A stretch of 64,000 nt of DNA from Dastarcus helophoroides (GCA_028583605.1 CM053336.1:27758312-27822311), one strand, 5' to 3'. Shown: positions 31,674 through 43,423, numbered from the stretch's first letter. Numbers and translations are program-made. The notes: generated from the letters alone by a model not told the origin.

Positions 31674-32587
31674 CAAGAATCTGAAAATATAATTGTTAAA
31701 AATAAAAGCGAATGCTTTGATAAATTTCATAAAATATATGTTAAATAAATTACTATATGTATAGTTACGCTTGGAAAGTGTTCAGACGTATGCAGGCTCT
31801 ACGCGGGTTGTGCGCGTATCGCCTGTGCGCAGCCTATGCGTTACACCCGCGTGCGATCCGAACGTGGCGCGTGGCCATACAAAACGAACAGAACCCGAAC
31901 TCGAGTACATCTGAACACGCAATTTACGATACGGACTGATAGACAGACAGACAACAAATTGATCCTATAGGTAAGTAAGAGTTCCGTTTTCTTCGTTTTG
32001 AGGTACGGACCTTAAAAACAAAATTCATCCTTCGCTACAGGTAGATAAGATAAATGGGTTGGGTAGTACTTACCTTTGCAATCTAAATCACACACAGTAG
32101 CTGGTGTCTGAAAAAATGAGGAAATTTTGGGCACTTTTTTTATGACCTCCTCCCTTTTCTGTTTACTTTTTTTTCGTAGCTCCGCTGGGATAATCTCTTT
32201 TCCTTTCACTCATTGTTTTTTACAAATCGCTACTAATACTACTAAACCAGAAGAACAATTGTTTGTATTGTATTACAATGTAATGCACAACTAAATAAAA
32301 CACGTCAATAAACACTGCTCTCCGTTTGTGGTTTATCGTCGTATCGTATGTTCATCGATTATGGTGGGATTCCCCCGTTGAAGTAAATGACTTAAACGGG
32401 GAAATCCCGCAGCCCGCGATAACCGATGTAGGGTGTTGCCAACTTATGAATGCACGCTTTACGCGGGTAAAAAAGAAATTGCTTTTTTTGACTTCTGTCA
32501 TTTGTGAAATAAAAAAAAAATTTTGCTTATGCACGTTGGGGGCCCCGTATAATTAATATGGCAGATACGGCGGTAGCTACGCCTCTG

Positions 32588-33326
32588 AACAAATTCTAAT
32601 ATCTTTACCATGTTTATGTCAATTTCAAATTTAATTGTAAGTTTGACATCAAGGATAAAATTCTGGGTGCGAAGATAAAATCTAACATGAAACAAAAGAT
32701 GCAAATGAGATAAAAATATGTTTAGGTAAGTATGGTGCTTGCTTTTATTTTGCTATTACAAATCTGCAAAAAAGATTAAAATGTATGAAAACATTTCTTG
32801 TGTCGATTTCAAATAAAAACTAGGCAGTCTTGAAGACTGCCGACAGAAATGAAAACTTAAAACTAAAAAATGTGTAGTGTACTCTAAACCTACACTGGAT
32901 ACAAGTCAAAATAATGGAAATAAATTCTGTCAAACTGACTTACCTTTTAATATGTGTTGTTTGGCGGCGTGTACTGCGTAGAAATAAATCTAATACTTAT
33001 TGATAATAAAATACACTTCAATATGCTCTAACGTTAATAGTAAAATATAATTTTAACATTCACGCTTAAAGAAGTTTTAACCTCAAAAATGTAGAAAAGT
33101 CCAAATTAAATTTCACATATGGATAAAAAATTTAAATATCAAGGAGAAACAAAGATATTCTCGTTACGTGGAAAACTTAATTTTAAACATAGGTGAGCTT
33201 TAAAATTAAACCGGAAAATATCGACACGCAGTGCTTTTTTTTATTCAATTTTTTTCCACAACAAAGAGTAGAAAAGCTTCAGTTATTAAACCTTCAGGAT
33301 TGATCAAATAAATAATTATATGTATA
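32588..33326. other. Non-coding interval, no feature recognised
   Basis: AT-rich sequence with a short perfect palindrome-like stretch, GGCAGTCTTGAAGACTGCC near 32823. No ORF of substance. Confidence 0.4.
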
Positions 33327-34408
33327 TGGGGCATTCCTTGCCAAATCGGATGGTTTCAATTTTTTTTTTAATTACCTTGATTTTTTTATATTTTTTAGTA
33401 CCCCTCAAAAGAGCTTTCTCAATAAATTTTCAAATTTTTTTGATCACGGGTTCGAAAGATATCAAATTTTCAAAAAAAAACCGCTCTTAATTTGGTTTTT
33501 TGCTCATAACTTTCTTAATAATGGTCGAAATTCAATTTTTTTTTAAATTTTTGTTTTTAAATGCACTTTTAAAAAAATTAAAATGAATATCCAAAGTTTT
33601 TTTAATCGAGATTTTTGAGTTTTAAGTTTTTAATCGTGTTTTTAAAATTGTGTCTCCTTCGATTTTTTTGAAAATTTTGTATTTTGAACTTCTATCCATC
33701 CTTCAACTTTTAAACCCGGTCCGGTAATGGGCCTTACATAATTACTATTTTTTTTTCGATTTTTCAAAATTAAAAAAAAAATTTTTTTTAACTCATAAAA
33801 ATTAAACTCAAAACTTATTATTAGTATCAATTGTCGATATTCTAGACTATTTTTTTACTTACCTTCAATTACTTTTGATATTTTTTCATTGTTGATAAGG
33901 ATTTAATAGCAACTAGTTCAAGTTAATTATATTTATAAACAATTATTACAACATTTTTAATTTATTTTCGTGTTCTTTTAAAAATTTTTACATAAACGAC
34001 TGTTTTGTGAGCTAGAGCAGGGCTTCTTAAACTTTTTTATATAGCGACCCCCTTCAAGCTTAGGAAATTTTAAACGACCCCCTCCTCCATATAATGAAAT
34101 ATATATTAACCGTAGATGTAGATGTAATATCGCACTATTTTACAATGTAAATAAAATAAGGATTAAAGAATACGTACCCATTCATTTCACATATATATAA
34201 TTGGAAACGTTGACGGGATATCGGTCGTAATAAAACACAATAAATAGAATGACATAAAACTATATATATATTTATTCAATAGAAAAAATAAACTTTTGTA
34301 ACAATTTTTTTATAAGAAAACATAAAACTATATCTATATATTCAATAGAAAAAATAAACTTTTGTAGCAATTTTTTTAATAAAAACGTATTATTAACATC
34401 AAACAATA

Positions 34409-36371
34409 TTAATGTGACGGATGTGATTGTTTATTTTTACACAAATAATTAAATCTAGGCTCAATTTGAGTTAGTGCAGATCGTAATAAATTTTCAACGT
34501 TTATTAAAGTTGAACGGTATTTTGATTTTATGTAAGTTAATGTGGAAAAGGCTGATTCACATAAATATGTTGTACAAAATGGCAGTAATTTGTTTATTGC
34601 CATGTCCGATAGTAGGGGATATTCTGATTTGATTTCTATCCAAAATTCATGCACAGGCACTTGAGAAAATCTAAGTCGCAAGGTAGTATCACTTGTTAAT
34701 TCGGCAAGTTCTTCTTGTGCTTTTAAGTTTAAAAAATTAATTTCTTCCATTTCAATCGAAAATGGATTGCAAATCCATTGTTGTGTATCGATATCATTGG
34801 GAAAATACCTATGCATGTAAACTTCCATATCCTTCAAATGATTAACTATAATTTTTGTTATAGGTGTATCTTTTTTTGAAATATTGTTACTAATTATATA
34901 CTCGTCAGTAAATGGAAACATTTCGAGCGATCCACTTTCCACTCTGTTCTTCCATATAAGAATTTTTTTAACAAAGGCCTCAAGTTTATTTTTTAACATA
35001 AACATATTAACGCAGACTCCCTGCATTGATAAATTCATATCATTGATTTTATCAAAAATATCTGCCAAATAGCATAGCTTGAGAAGCCATAAATTATCTT
35101 GAAAATAATCGGCCAAATTAGAATTTTGCTCTGTTAGAAATATAAGAACTTCATCTTTTAAAGTTAATAATCGTTTCAAACTTCGACCTCTTGATAGCCA
35201 CCTAACTTCAGCATGTAGCAATAAACTTGTATAATCCGAATCCATATCAATGCACAAATTTTTAAACAATCGACTATTAAGTCCTCGACTTTTAATAAAG
35301 TTAATGATTTTAATTGCATCAAAAAACACAGTGTTTAATTCTGGTGCAATTTTTTTAACAAGTGCCTCTCGAATTTCAGCAGCATACTGTTTTCCATGAA
35401 CAATTTCAGACATTCTTATAGCTGCAGGTAGTAAAAGTTGCTCTTGATACCGGAGCCGCGTAAATTTGGAAAAAAAAATCGTAATAGTTTTTATAGTCTG
35501 AAAGTCTATAGCACTGCTGTTCACCGTCGGTTCAAAAAAAAAAATCACTAGGCAAAACTGTCGGGAAAGGTTAGGCCTTTTGTGTCTGACACGGGACTGC
35601 CTCTGGTTTGTCCACCGAGGCCTTTTATTGGGAAGCGATTGTCATTAAGATTCAATTTACCACCCCAACGAATTCTAGAAGGAATGCAACTATCGGCTTT
35701 TGTCTATCTCAATTGCAGTTCCATTAAAATGAAACGCAATTAGGACAGTTGATGGTAAACGTCTACCAAACATCCGGGCTGTAATGGACCCAGGGACAAA
35801 AGCTTTGATCAATTATCCCAGGCTCGACATTACTCACCCTTTGTCCATCCTAATTGCATTTTTCATGATAAGGAAAAGCACTTAAGACGACAAACATCCT
35901 GTTATTCATTGGGGTGTAATTATCTTATCACTTTAGTGAATACTTCAATTTCTGCCTAGCGATTTTTTTTTTTCTACCGTTAAGCGTCGTCAAAAAGATG
36001 AATATACGGTATAATTCTCCAATAGTAAAAGGCTTTTTCGTTTTTGCTATCAAATACGAAACTTCATACGATGCCAATAGATATTTATCATTCAAAGTAA
36101 CATACTTCTCCAAAGTGTTCTTTTCTTTATTTGATGTTTGCAAAAGACGCTCAAAATATTCTATTGGCTTTTTTGATAACGTTGCATGTTTAGTATTCAA
36201 ATGTCGTTGCAGTTTTGACGGTTTCATGCTTTCTGCAGCCAAAACTTCTTTGCAAATTAAGCACACTGGTTGTTCTTCATTGTTGTGAGAAGAGCATGTG
36301 AAGCCATACTGCAAATATGATTCGTCATATTTTCTTTTTTTTTGTTTTGCTAGAAGTCGGATTTGAAGCAC
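34409..36371 (-). pseudogene. BED-type hAT transposase, core deleted and interrupted
   Basis: The N-terminal part (36371-36015) has KKRKYDESYLQYGF and a BED finger (PVCLICKEVLAAESMKPSKLQRHLNTKH), then AKTKKPFTIGE. A 571-bp insert follows. The rest resumes at 35443 with LLLPAAIRMSEIVHGKQY. It then jumps to KKIAPELNTVFFDAIKIINF, so the segment with the first catalytic aspartates is missing. The remainder has AEVRWLSRGRSLKRLL and the C-terminal YLCESAFSTLTYIKSKYRS dimerisation block, ending at 34409. This open 379-codon piece is inactive for transposition but could be mobilised in trans. Confidence 0.82.
35444..36014. mobile_element. 571-bp insertion in the hAT transposase
   Basis: It begins TTGATACCGG and ends CCGTATATTC-side CGGTATAA, giving short imperfect inverted ends (TTGATACCG / TTATACCG). 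Its removal restores codon phase exactly between the GE and LLLPAA blocks; a 2-bp TT duplication is possible. The word CTTGATACCGGAGC also occurs at 60704. No coding capacity. Confidence 0.55.
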
Positions 36372-37499
36372 TGCAACTTGGTTGTGACGGCGTGGCAGAC
36401 TTATTAGTTGGAATTTTAATTAGCCATTTATCCATGATGGTTAAATAATAATAAATAATTAAACAAAATGTAGTTGAACTTTAACGTAATAATTAAAAAC
36501 ACCAACTGAAAATTACACAGTAAATACACACATGTCACTACGAAGACAAAGCTGAGTCCAAACTGAAGTACAAACAGAAAAATAACTACACTCGAATCTT
36601 TACCAGTGCAATGACAACAAATTACGATCAGATCAACCCCGACGCATGGCGTGTTCAAAGTGTGCAGCGCACAAATGCACCGTATCACAAAGACGCCGAA
36701 AAAGAAGCTTTCATTTAATTTTTTTTATTATTCTTTTTGTAAAAATAATATGCCGATTCGCCTAGCCTAGCTTGATTATGCTTCCGTATTGTATGTGTAA
36801 GCTGTAAGGCGACGCGGCGTCTGGGTACTTATAATCACTAAGTTATCTTGCAAACACTGACGCCGGCGGCCAGACATCAATGTCGAACGTTCAGTTGAAA
36901 ATCGAGGAGCGGGTTGTATTTATTATTTTAAATGCTACTTCCATATTTTCATTTATAGGCCCTACATAACAGTTTTGCATTGCCACTTTTTTCAAAAAAT
37001 AGTTATAATAAAACTACAATAGTATTTTGTATGATTTTTATTTGTATTTATATTTGTACGTCGTGTGTATACTAATTTTAAAATTTTATTTATAATGATT
37101 GAAAAGTATCAGATCTTTGCGACCCCCTTTCAGTAGTCTCGCGACCCCCCTGGGGGTCGCGACCCACAGTTTAAGAAGCCCTGAGCTAGAGTATTCTTTA
37201 CATAAAATAATTCCGTTTTCCTTTGGAATGATTGTGTGAAATTTTTGAGTTCCTGTGATGGTCTTAGCTGTATTATATCTTAAATTTAATATCTCTTTTG
37301 CATTGAGGTAATCTTCTTCTGGTGAAAATTTGACATCAATGTTCCGTAAGCTTGTGGGGTTTAATGCCCAGTAGTACAACTCGTTAATGGTAGTTATTTG
37401 TTCACCAATCGGCCGCTGAAGGCTTGCTCTCGCTGCTTTTTTTAAAATTTTTGAAACCATCCGATTTGGCATGGAATGCCCCATATGCAATTTCATTAA

Positions 37500-38990
37500 A
37501 ATGCATTATCATTAATTTGACTGTTGCTGTGTATGTAAGATACAAAATAAATGCCCTTAAAAATCTTTAAGTTTTAAATTATCTAAGTAAATCGTTATTG
37601 GTTATTCAAATCCAATAAATAAATAAAAAAAGTAAGATGACGAAAACAAAAGCTTTTCCCAAAACAACATTCTAGTACTTTTCACAGTGCAGATGTTTTA
37701 GGCACTTGAGATAAATGCATAATTTAAATAATAAATAAAGTTACATATTTTTATTTAAACAAACTTTAGGATATTTCTTCTGAAGCACCTTCTCAAAGGT
37801 CAAGTCGCTAAGCGAAGGCAGAGTATGTGTAAAATTTCAATGAAAATATATTTATTTTCAATGTAAAAGGCCTCGTATTACTTTCAAAAATTGAATTGAA
37901 TAACTAGTGGGAGAATTCTAGTACTTACTCTGGGATCGGAGATAAACGTTTTTGTTGTTTATTACCCATTATATTCTCTCTCTTCGAATTCTTCTAAAAG
38001 CTCTCTAGAGTACGAATGATCGAGTACGAATGACGCTAAAAAACAGAAGTTAAAACAATAAACCCTAGGAAACACCAGCGGTTGTTCTGATTGGACGTTC
38101 TTCTCTTTTTCAAACATATCAATTTGGCGCCACTTTTAAACGTTTTTTGCTATTTTGCAAAATATCGATATTTTATCGATAAATGAAAACACCAGTCACT
38201 CAATTTCATTCCGCCTTCAAGAGCATAATTGTTCAAAACATCTCAAAGCGGGGAAAGAACAAATTTTAACAATTTTATCGCATGACATGAGTCAGCGAAA
38301 CAACTGAAAGTAAGGGTGCCAACTGCGAAATGAAAACAATACCGTCGTATTAGGATGACATTTACTGTTATTTGAATTAAAATATATTTTGCGGCTTGTA
38401 GCTTGCCCAAAGACAATAAAATAAATTAATTTTGGAATTCTGAACCTAAAAGCGGCCTGAAATTTTAATTTCCAGGTACGTAGGTACTTTGCCCCTTAAT
38501 TATTCCAGTGGCGTGTCGTACTTTGATAAATGGAGAAGATAACTATGAAAGGAAATTTTTATTTGTTTTTGATTATTTTGGACTTCTTTTAAGAATTAAA
38601 TTGTGGTAGAGCATCTTAAGGTGTATAAAATAAAAACATCCAACAAGGTCATTACTGAATAGGTACCTTTTTGCGACATTTCCTTACTTAATATTTTACT
38701 GAGAAATTAAAATAAATGAGCAGGAATCAAAAATAGTCTTATTTTGCAGCTAAATTTCCAGTTTTCTTTCGAAACTTTGAATGTTAGGCATTTGAGAGGT
38801 GGTAGACTGGAACTTTCAGTCATCCGAGGTAGTACCATCCCACGTATCACTAGGAAGCGATGAAATGATGCTTACATCATGTTTCCGTCTCTGATACGTG
38901 AGTCGGTTTTTGCTATTCTTTTTTCCTCATCCTGTCCTCTTCCTTATTTCCTTTTTTTATCCACTCTGATTTTTTCTTCTAATTATTAAA
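37500..38990. other. Non-coding interval, partly retrotransposon 5' leader
   Basis: The first 1.2 kb is AT-rich without recognisable features. From about 38745 the sequence becomes more GC-rich and leads without a break into the Jockey-like ORF, so it is probably that element's 5' untranslated region. Confidence 0.4.
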
Positions 38991-38997
38991 AACAAAG

Positions 38998-40738
38998 ATG
39001 ATGGATTCCCTTCGTGCAAAAAATTCCGGACGTAAACTACCCTCCCGTTCGGATGGCCGGGTGAAGGATGTACGAGGGAATCCAAAATCGACGAAAAATT
39101 TTAATGTACCACGGGCCAAGTTTCTTTCAAACAATTCATTCAAAATTCAATTCTGTAACATTCGGGGTCTAAACTCAAATCTAAACTCGGTTCATCAACA
39201 CCTTTAAAAGGAAAGACTTCATGTGCTGTCTCTGACGGAAACCCAAGTCTCCCCATCCATCAATACAGTCCGTTTGCTTTACCCTAACTACGACTTGCAC
39301 ACAAAATTTCGACACAAGAGGGAAATTTGTGCTTTTACGCAAAGCGACCTGTCCTGTCAACGAGAACAAGCACTGGAATCTACTGATCATGATGTGATTT
39401 GGCTGAAAATCTGCCCCAAAAACGAAATAATATTCATTTGTTTACTTTATTTGTCTCCAAACAATCTCTGATACAGACAGCTCTTCTCTTATCTCTCCGT
39501 AACTTTTCATCACCTACAGACGAATTATTCAAAAGCTGAGGTTGTCTTTCTCGGTGACTTTAACGTACACAACATCCCCTGGTTAAGGTTTTCTTCCCGA
39601 ACTCAGGACGCGGGTAGGGTGGCAGAGGCTTTCGCCATCACTTGTGGACTATAGCGATTAGTTGAGGAACCCATTAACCTAATCTACTCGACCTTTTCCT
39701 TTCAAAAACTCACCAAATTCGTATAAAATCTCTGTGACTGCACCGCTTGGAAATTCGGATCCCAAGTTTGTAGCAGCCTCTCGCTCGCTTCATATACCAC
39801 CTTCTATCCAGACGCAGTCCCGTAGGGTTTGGCCCTTTAACTCTGCAAACTGGAAAGAATTAAGAGACTTCTTTGCATCTTTCCCGTGGCAGGAAGTCTG
39901 CTTTAACTCAGACAACCCTTCCTTAATCACAGAATCTATCACGGAAACTATTTTGATTTATATGGAATGCTCAATTCCCCACTCCCAAAAGAATTCTGCC
40001 TCCAGTAAATCTTGGTTTAGTAAAAAATGTGCTCGAACTGTCTCCTGCAAAAATCGCGCACATCGTCGTTGGCAAAATAATCCCTTAGTCGAGACTCGGA
40101 CCATATTTGTAGATGCACGAAATTCTTGTAAACAGGTTATTGACGAGGCAAAAGGTGATTTCGATCGTAAAATGCGCCAGAGACTTATCGACTGTTCGAA
40201 CGGTTTCAGGTCCTTTTGGGGATTTGCAAAGTCGATTGGAAAGAATTTTACATCTTCAAATTTTCCACCTTTACTCGATAAAAATAGCAATATTGCTACT
40301 ACCTCCAAGGAAAAGGCTGACATGTTAGCCTTAATGTTTGCTGAAAAATCCAATCTTGATTCTCGAAACGCAGAACTTCCTATTCTCTTTAAGGTTGGCA
40401 CTTCGATGCCTGAAGTTGTTTACAGGCAATGCACAATAAGGAAGATTCTCTTTGAGCTCAACACCTCGAAAGCTTCTGTCCTTGATGGTATTTCCGCTAT
40501 TGTTCTTGAGAAGTGCGCCCCAGAGTTGACTCCTGTCCTAAGCAAATTGTTCACACTCTCTTACAACAAAGGTGTATTTCCTAACATCTGAAAATCTGCT
40601 AGGGTGCAACCTGTCCCTAAAAAGGCTAACAACTATCGCCCTATATCTTTGTTACCTGTTATATCTTAAGTGATGGAAAAGGTTATCAACATCGAGATTC
40701 TCAAATACTTGGAGGAAAATAGAATCATCTCCGACAGG
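38998..40738 (+). pseudogene. Jockey-like non-LTR retrotransposon ORF2, 3'-truncated
   Basis: ATG 38998 begins a basic leader and then the endonuclease domain (IQFCNIRGLNSNL, LSLTETQVSPS), with stops near 39206 and 39470. FLGDFNVHNIPW near 39550 is the conserved GDFN endonuclease motif. From 39734 about 285 codons are open (FNSANWKELRDFF, SWFSKKCARTVSCKN, NTSKASVLDGISAIVLE). After a stop at 40589 the frame reads NNYRPISLLPVIS, then ISDRS. It breaks off at 40738 exactly where the P2 inverted repeat starts. The FADD catalytic block and everything downstream are missing. Confidence 0.82.
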
Positions 40739-40881
40739 AGTAGAGAGGTAGTAGGCATCCTGGAACAGGTTTTCGCGCCACAATTCAATTTGCGGCGCAT
40801 GCGCGAGTTTCGACCAATGACGAGCGACTTTGGGTCAGTTAATGACCTTTAAGAGAGGGGGTTAATGAACTTTTAGGTAAT
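40739..40881 (+). repeat. P2 left terminal inverted repeat
   Basis: It starts AGTAGAGAGGTAGTAGGC and ends TTTTAGGTAAT, and matches the complement of 51422-51564 with a handful of differences. It includes GGCGCATGCGCGAG, a CG-rich palindrome. Confidence 0.9.
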
Positions 40882-41890
40882 AGACAATATTTTGGATCCA
40901 ATACTTTTAAATAAGTTAAAACTTATGAACTTATAAGACTAACCTATTTAAGAAAGATATTTTTCTGTTTGTTTTACCTACGAAATAAATAAATATTAAA
41001 AATATAATTGTTTTTATTCCTCACCCATCAAAATAAGAGTGATTTATATCAACAAATCGAAATTAAGTAAAATAAATATCTTTATCAAAAATTATGACTA
41101 GCTGAAATTAACTTATAAACATTCCTAAAATTTTCATGTTAAGGCATTACTAATTTATAATAAGAAAGTGAATATATTAAATATTATTATCAAACAGAAA
41201 ATCTAATTCATAATAAACATTTAGAGTTCATTTCAATGTTAAAAAACCTTTTCATCACAAATTTCATTTTTATTTGTTGTTGAAAAGAATTATTTTAATG
41301 TATAAATAAAAAAATGTACTATATACTGGATATTATTCGAATGAATATACTTTAAAATTTTAAAATTAAATTTTTTTGTTAAAAATCCTTACTTTATTAC
41401 ATTTTGTTACACTTTAAAAATAAATTATGAAACCCATTTTAGAAAATATTTTTAATTAAATTTTAGTTTAGTTAAACATACCTGTAAATCTCACCTTATA
41501 ATTTTTTTACACACTAGACAGCACCTTTATATATTAATTGCTATAATACTTATTTTGATCCTTATAAAAAACTTTCTGTATAAAAAAAACCTCACCTTAT
41601 TTATTTCTATCTGCTTTGGAAACCAATCAATGGATTTTATTATTTATTTAATCAAAACTTGTTTTATTCGGCTGTTTTCAATCACTTTTATAATTTGACT
41701 ATTAATTAGTTTATTTTAATCCTTATAAAAACTTTCTGTATAAAAAAAACCTCACCTTATTTATTTCTATCCGCTTTGGAAACCAATCAATGGATTTTAT
41801 TATTTATTTAATCAAAATTCAATCACTTTTATATTTTGACTTAATTAGTCCACTAATTATTTAAGGAAATTAAAAAACATATTTACGAAA
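40882..41890. repeat. AT-rich left arm of P2 with a direct repeat
   Basis: No gene. Two copies of about 105 bp starting CCTTATAAA, with TTTCTGTATAAAAAAAACC and GCTTTGGAAACCAATCAATG, lie at about 41562-41665 and 41720-41818. They differ at few positions. Confidence 0.7.
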
Positions 41891-42442
41891 TTAATTAAAT
41901 TTATTTAAAACATTTATAATATAAATTTCGTTCTGTTCAATGTCACCCATTTCGAGTTTTTTCTTCGATAATGTCGTTTCCAAATTCTCGATATTCTGGG
42001 CCATAACTATTTTGTCTTCGCGTATTTGGTGTAGCCTCCTCTCAAACTCGTTCCTTAGGTTTACCACCATCGATTTTAAGTCCGAGAGCGAATCTGAAGG
42101 TGTCTCCGTTGCTGCAACCGATGATGGTAAGCTTCTTGAGCCGTCTCCTCCAACCGACTCCATCAATTTACTCATGTCCTTGCCTCCCCGCGAAGAACGT
42201 TGCAGTTGGGCACCCTCATCATCGGAGAGCAAACTTATAATAATGCTCTCGAGATCCAACTCCTGTTGGGATGAGGATGCCTGGGGTGCTGGAGGTGCTG
42301 GCGGCTTCATCGTGTTCGACTCCGTCTGCGTTGGCCGAAGATTGATATCTTGCAGAATGTTAATTTTCTTTAACTCCGGCACTCCACGCACTTGTATTGG
42401 CACTTTGCGCTTAAGGCTTAACTTTGTTTTATTCGTATTCAT
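41891..42442 (-). CDS. P2 coiled-coil-type protein of unknown function
   Basis: The intact frame of 183 codons starts at ATG 42442 (MNTNKTKLSLKRKVP). A basic N-terminus is followed by a proline/serine-rich segment (PPAPPAPQASSSQQE), an acidic helical patch (LESIIISLLSDDEG), a serine-rich linker and a C-terminal heptad-like stretch (LKSMVVNLRNEFERRLHQ). The heptad pattern suggests a coiled coil. It is the only P2 gene without a stop, frameshift or insertion. I recognise no family; in Polintons this position may hold a structural or terminal-protein-like gene, but I cannot show that. Confidence 0.6.
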   Translation of the reverse strand: MNTNKTKLSLKRKVPIQVRGVPELKKINILQDINLRPTQTESNTMKPPAPPAPQASSSQQELDLESIIISLLSDDEGAQLQRSSRGGKDMSKLMESVGGDGSRSLPSSVAATETPSDSLSDLKSMVVNLRNEFERRLHQIREDKIVMAQNIENLETTLSKKKLEMGDIEQNEIYIINVLNKFN

Positions 42443-42599
42443 TTTCGTTTTAATTCAAGACGTAAACTGAATGAAATATTAACATTCTAGCGTTTTATTA
42501 AATTATGTGCAGTTTCCAATAAGTCGCTCGGTGGAAGGGAAATTGTGCCGTGGGAAATGCACTCTCAGCATAGAGTTCAATAAGGTTCATAAATAAAGT

Positions 42600-42730
42600 T
42601 GAAGGTCAAACCTGACACCACTAAGCGCAACTTGACACCTTTAAGTGAAACCTGACACCTTTTAGTGAAACCCGACACCTTTTGGTGAAACCTGACACCA
42701 TTTAGTGAAACCTGACACCAAAACAGTAAT
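42600..42730. repeat. Array of 20-21-bp repeats in P2
   Basis: AACCTGACACC followed by TTTAGTGA-type spacers occurs about six times (variants AACTTGACACC and AACCCGACACC). Related GACACCGG and GGTGTCAAATTACA words, partly inverted, follow to 42790. It lies between the coiled-coil gene and the I-D-x-Q-G-F gene. Iterated short repeats of this kind can be protein-binding sites or a replication or transcription control region; no function is shown. Confidence 0.8.
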
Positions 42731-42863
42731 TTGATCCGTAATCCGACACCGGAAATGGTGTCAAATTACAGCGGTGTCAAATTACACCGGCGGCTCAAAG
42801 CGCTTACGTACTGAATTCTGGAATATATTGTTTGAAACGTGAGCTAAAATTCGCTCAATTTCC

Positions 42864-42877
42864 GGGGGGGGGGGGGG
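42864..42877. repeat. Homopolymer run of 14 G
   Basis: Fourteen consecutive G residues in AT-rich DNA just downstream of the I-D-x-Q-G-F gene. Length may be unreliable in an assembly. Confidence 0.7.
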
Positions 42878-42929
42878 TTAAAATTAAACACATATAATTA
42901 CATCATCAATATATTAATTAAAAACTAAT

Positions 42930-43423
42930 TTTTATACCAAACACTTAGCAGCGCAACATTTGCTTTTGCACATTGATATTCGCTGGATAGATGATGTGTG
43001 CAGTTGGTTATCTCATCTTGACCTTTCCTTAATTCTCTTAACTTAGGGCATCCAATACTTTCCAAATCTATTAAAATCTATTATCTCGTTTTGGGGAAGA
43101 TGCTGCTCCAGCCATTTTTTCTTTTGGAGACCTTTTACTAAAATCAATTTTTCTGGACTCACAATTCCTCTTATGTAGCTGGGGATGTCTTCAAATTTCA
43201 GAGTGTTCTCTTCATCATACCCATCTTCCCAGAGTAATCCATGTAGTTTGTGGGTTAACCAGTTAACTTGGAATTTCATCTGGCTGCTGAGTAAGGAAAA
43301 ATCTATCGGCATTTTAATAATTTTATGCCATGTTTCATTATTGTGTACATCATGAATAGCTATTTCTTTACACAAAAATGAATTTGATTTAAATTGGAAA
43401 CCTTGAACATCTATAACAAACAT
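42930..43423 (-). pseudogene. I-D-x-Q-G-F family protein of P2, one frameshift
   Basis: The likely start is ATG 43423 (MFVIDVQGFQ); an in-frame ATG lies at 43453. Blocks are IDVQGF, LCKEIAI, WLTHKLHGLLWEDG, LILVKGLQKKKWLEQHL and IIDFNRFG. One frameshift near 43050 moves the reading to KLRELRKGQDEITNC, then THHLSSEYQCA, ending about 42930. The full product would be about 165 residues, the same length as the P1 homologue. The conserved acidic and C/H residues suggest an enzyme; I infer a nuclease-like fold only weakly. It is transcribed away from PolB. Confidence 0.7.

Larger units (their letters stand above)
28972..32209 (-). pseudogene. hAT transposase, DUF4371 type, interrupted
   Basis: Exon 1 (32209-32074) starts MKGKEIIPAELRKKSK and ends at a GTAAGT donor. 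An intron of about 394 bases leads to an acceptor at 31680. The next part contains a serine/glutamate repeat and GPFKPQGPFPKDSETNRSFS. The main frame 31271-30330 has the catalytic blocks FLTIILDTTQDLSKIDQLS (D), GQGYDGANIVSGVYGG (D) and YVHCTAHALNLIL (C-x-x-H). After a foreign insert the C-terminal half (29960-28972) ends in TTATAERSFSKLKLI (E) and YLRTSMGQERLSDL, the hAT dimerisation region. Frame breaks occur near 31271, 29780 and 29440. It would act in the nucleus as a cut-and-paste transposase. Confidence 0.8.
28753..32587 (-). mobile_element. hAT-type transposon (DUF4371/TTF class)
   Basis: Short inverted ends are CAGAAGCGTAGC at 28753 and GCTACGCCTCTG ending at 32587, with a shared GGGGCCCCGTAT just inside. 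The encoded transposase on the minus strand is hAT-type. The 8 bases outside each end (GTATTAAT and AACAAATT) do not match, so the expected 8-bp duplication is not visible. This could mean rearrangement. Confidence 0.75.
34018..37183 (-). mobile_element. hAT transposon, BED-finger (ZBED5/FAM200-like) type
   Basis: Ends CAGGGCTTCTTAAACT at 34018 and the complement at 37183 are flanked by a perfect 8-bp duplication AGCTAGAG (34010-34017 and 37184-37191), the hAT hallmark. GCGACCCCC motifs recur just inside both ends. The transposase on the minus strand is deleted in its catalytic centre and carries a 571-bp insert. Confidence 0.92.
33327..37496. repeat. Inverted repeat pair enclosing an ORF fragment and a hAT element
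   Basis: ATGGGGCATTCC, then CAAATCGGATGGTTTCAA, occurs near 33329-33366 and in inverse orientation near 37450-37490. The interval between holds T-rich DNA, the hAT element 34018-37183 and the ORF at 37192-37496. The arms are only about 45 bases, and I could not prove they are the ends of one element. Confidence 0.45.
33979..37496 (-). pseudogene. Unrecognised ORF interrupted by the BED-type hAT
   Basis: From 37496 a minus frame runs for about 100 codons without stops (SLQRPIGEQITTINELYYWAL, YLNAKEILNLRYNTAKT, GTQKFHTIIPKEN). It reaches the AGCTAGAG duplication of the hAT element, and continues in phase for about ten codons beyond the other copy to a stop near 33979. The frame seems to start within the inverted repeat. 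I do not recognise the family; it has the look of a transposon-associated ORF. Confidence 0.4.

Noticed and set aside
28753..32587. 8-bp duplication for the DUF4371-type hAT
   Set aside because: GTATTAAT and AACAAATT do not match.
40670..40852. Plus-strand ORF crossing the P2 left end
   Set aside because: A chance fusion of the retrotransposon tail with TIR sequence; the same TIR 'peptide' appears at 51451-51560 for the same reason.
42600..42730. CRISPR array from regularly spaced repeats
   Set aside because: Repeat units are contiguous, about 20 bp without distinct spacers, in eukaryotic DNA with no cas genes.
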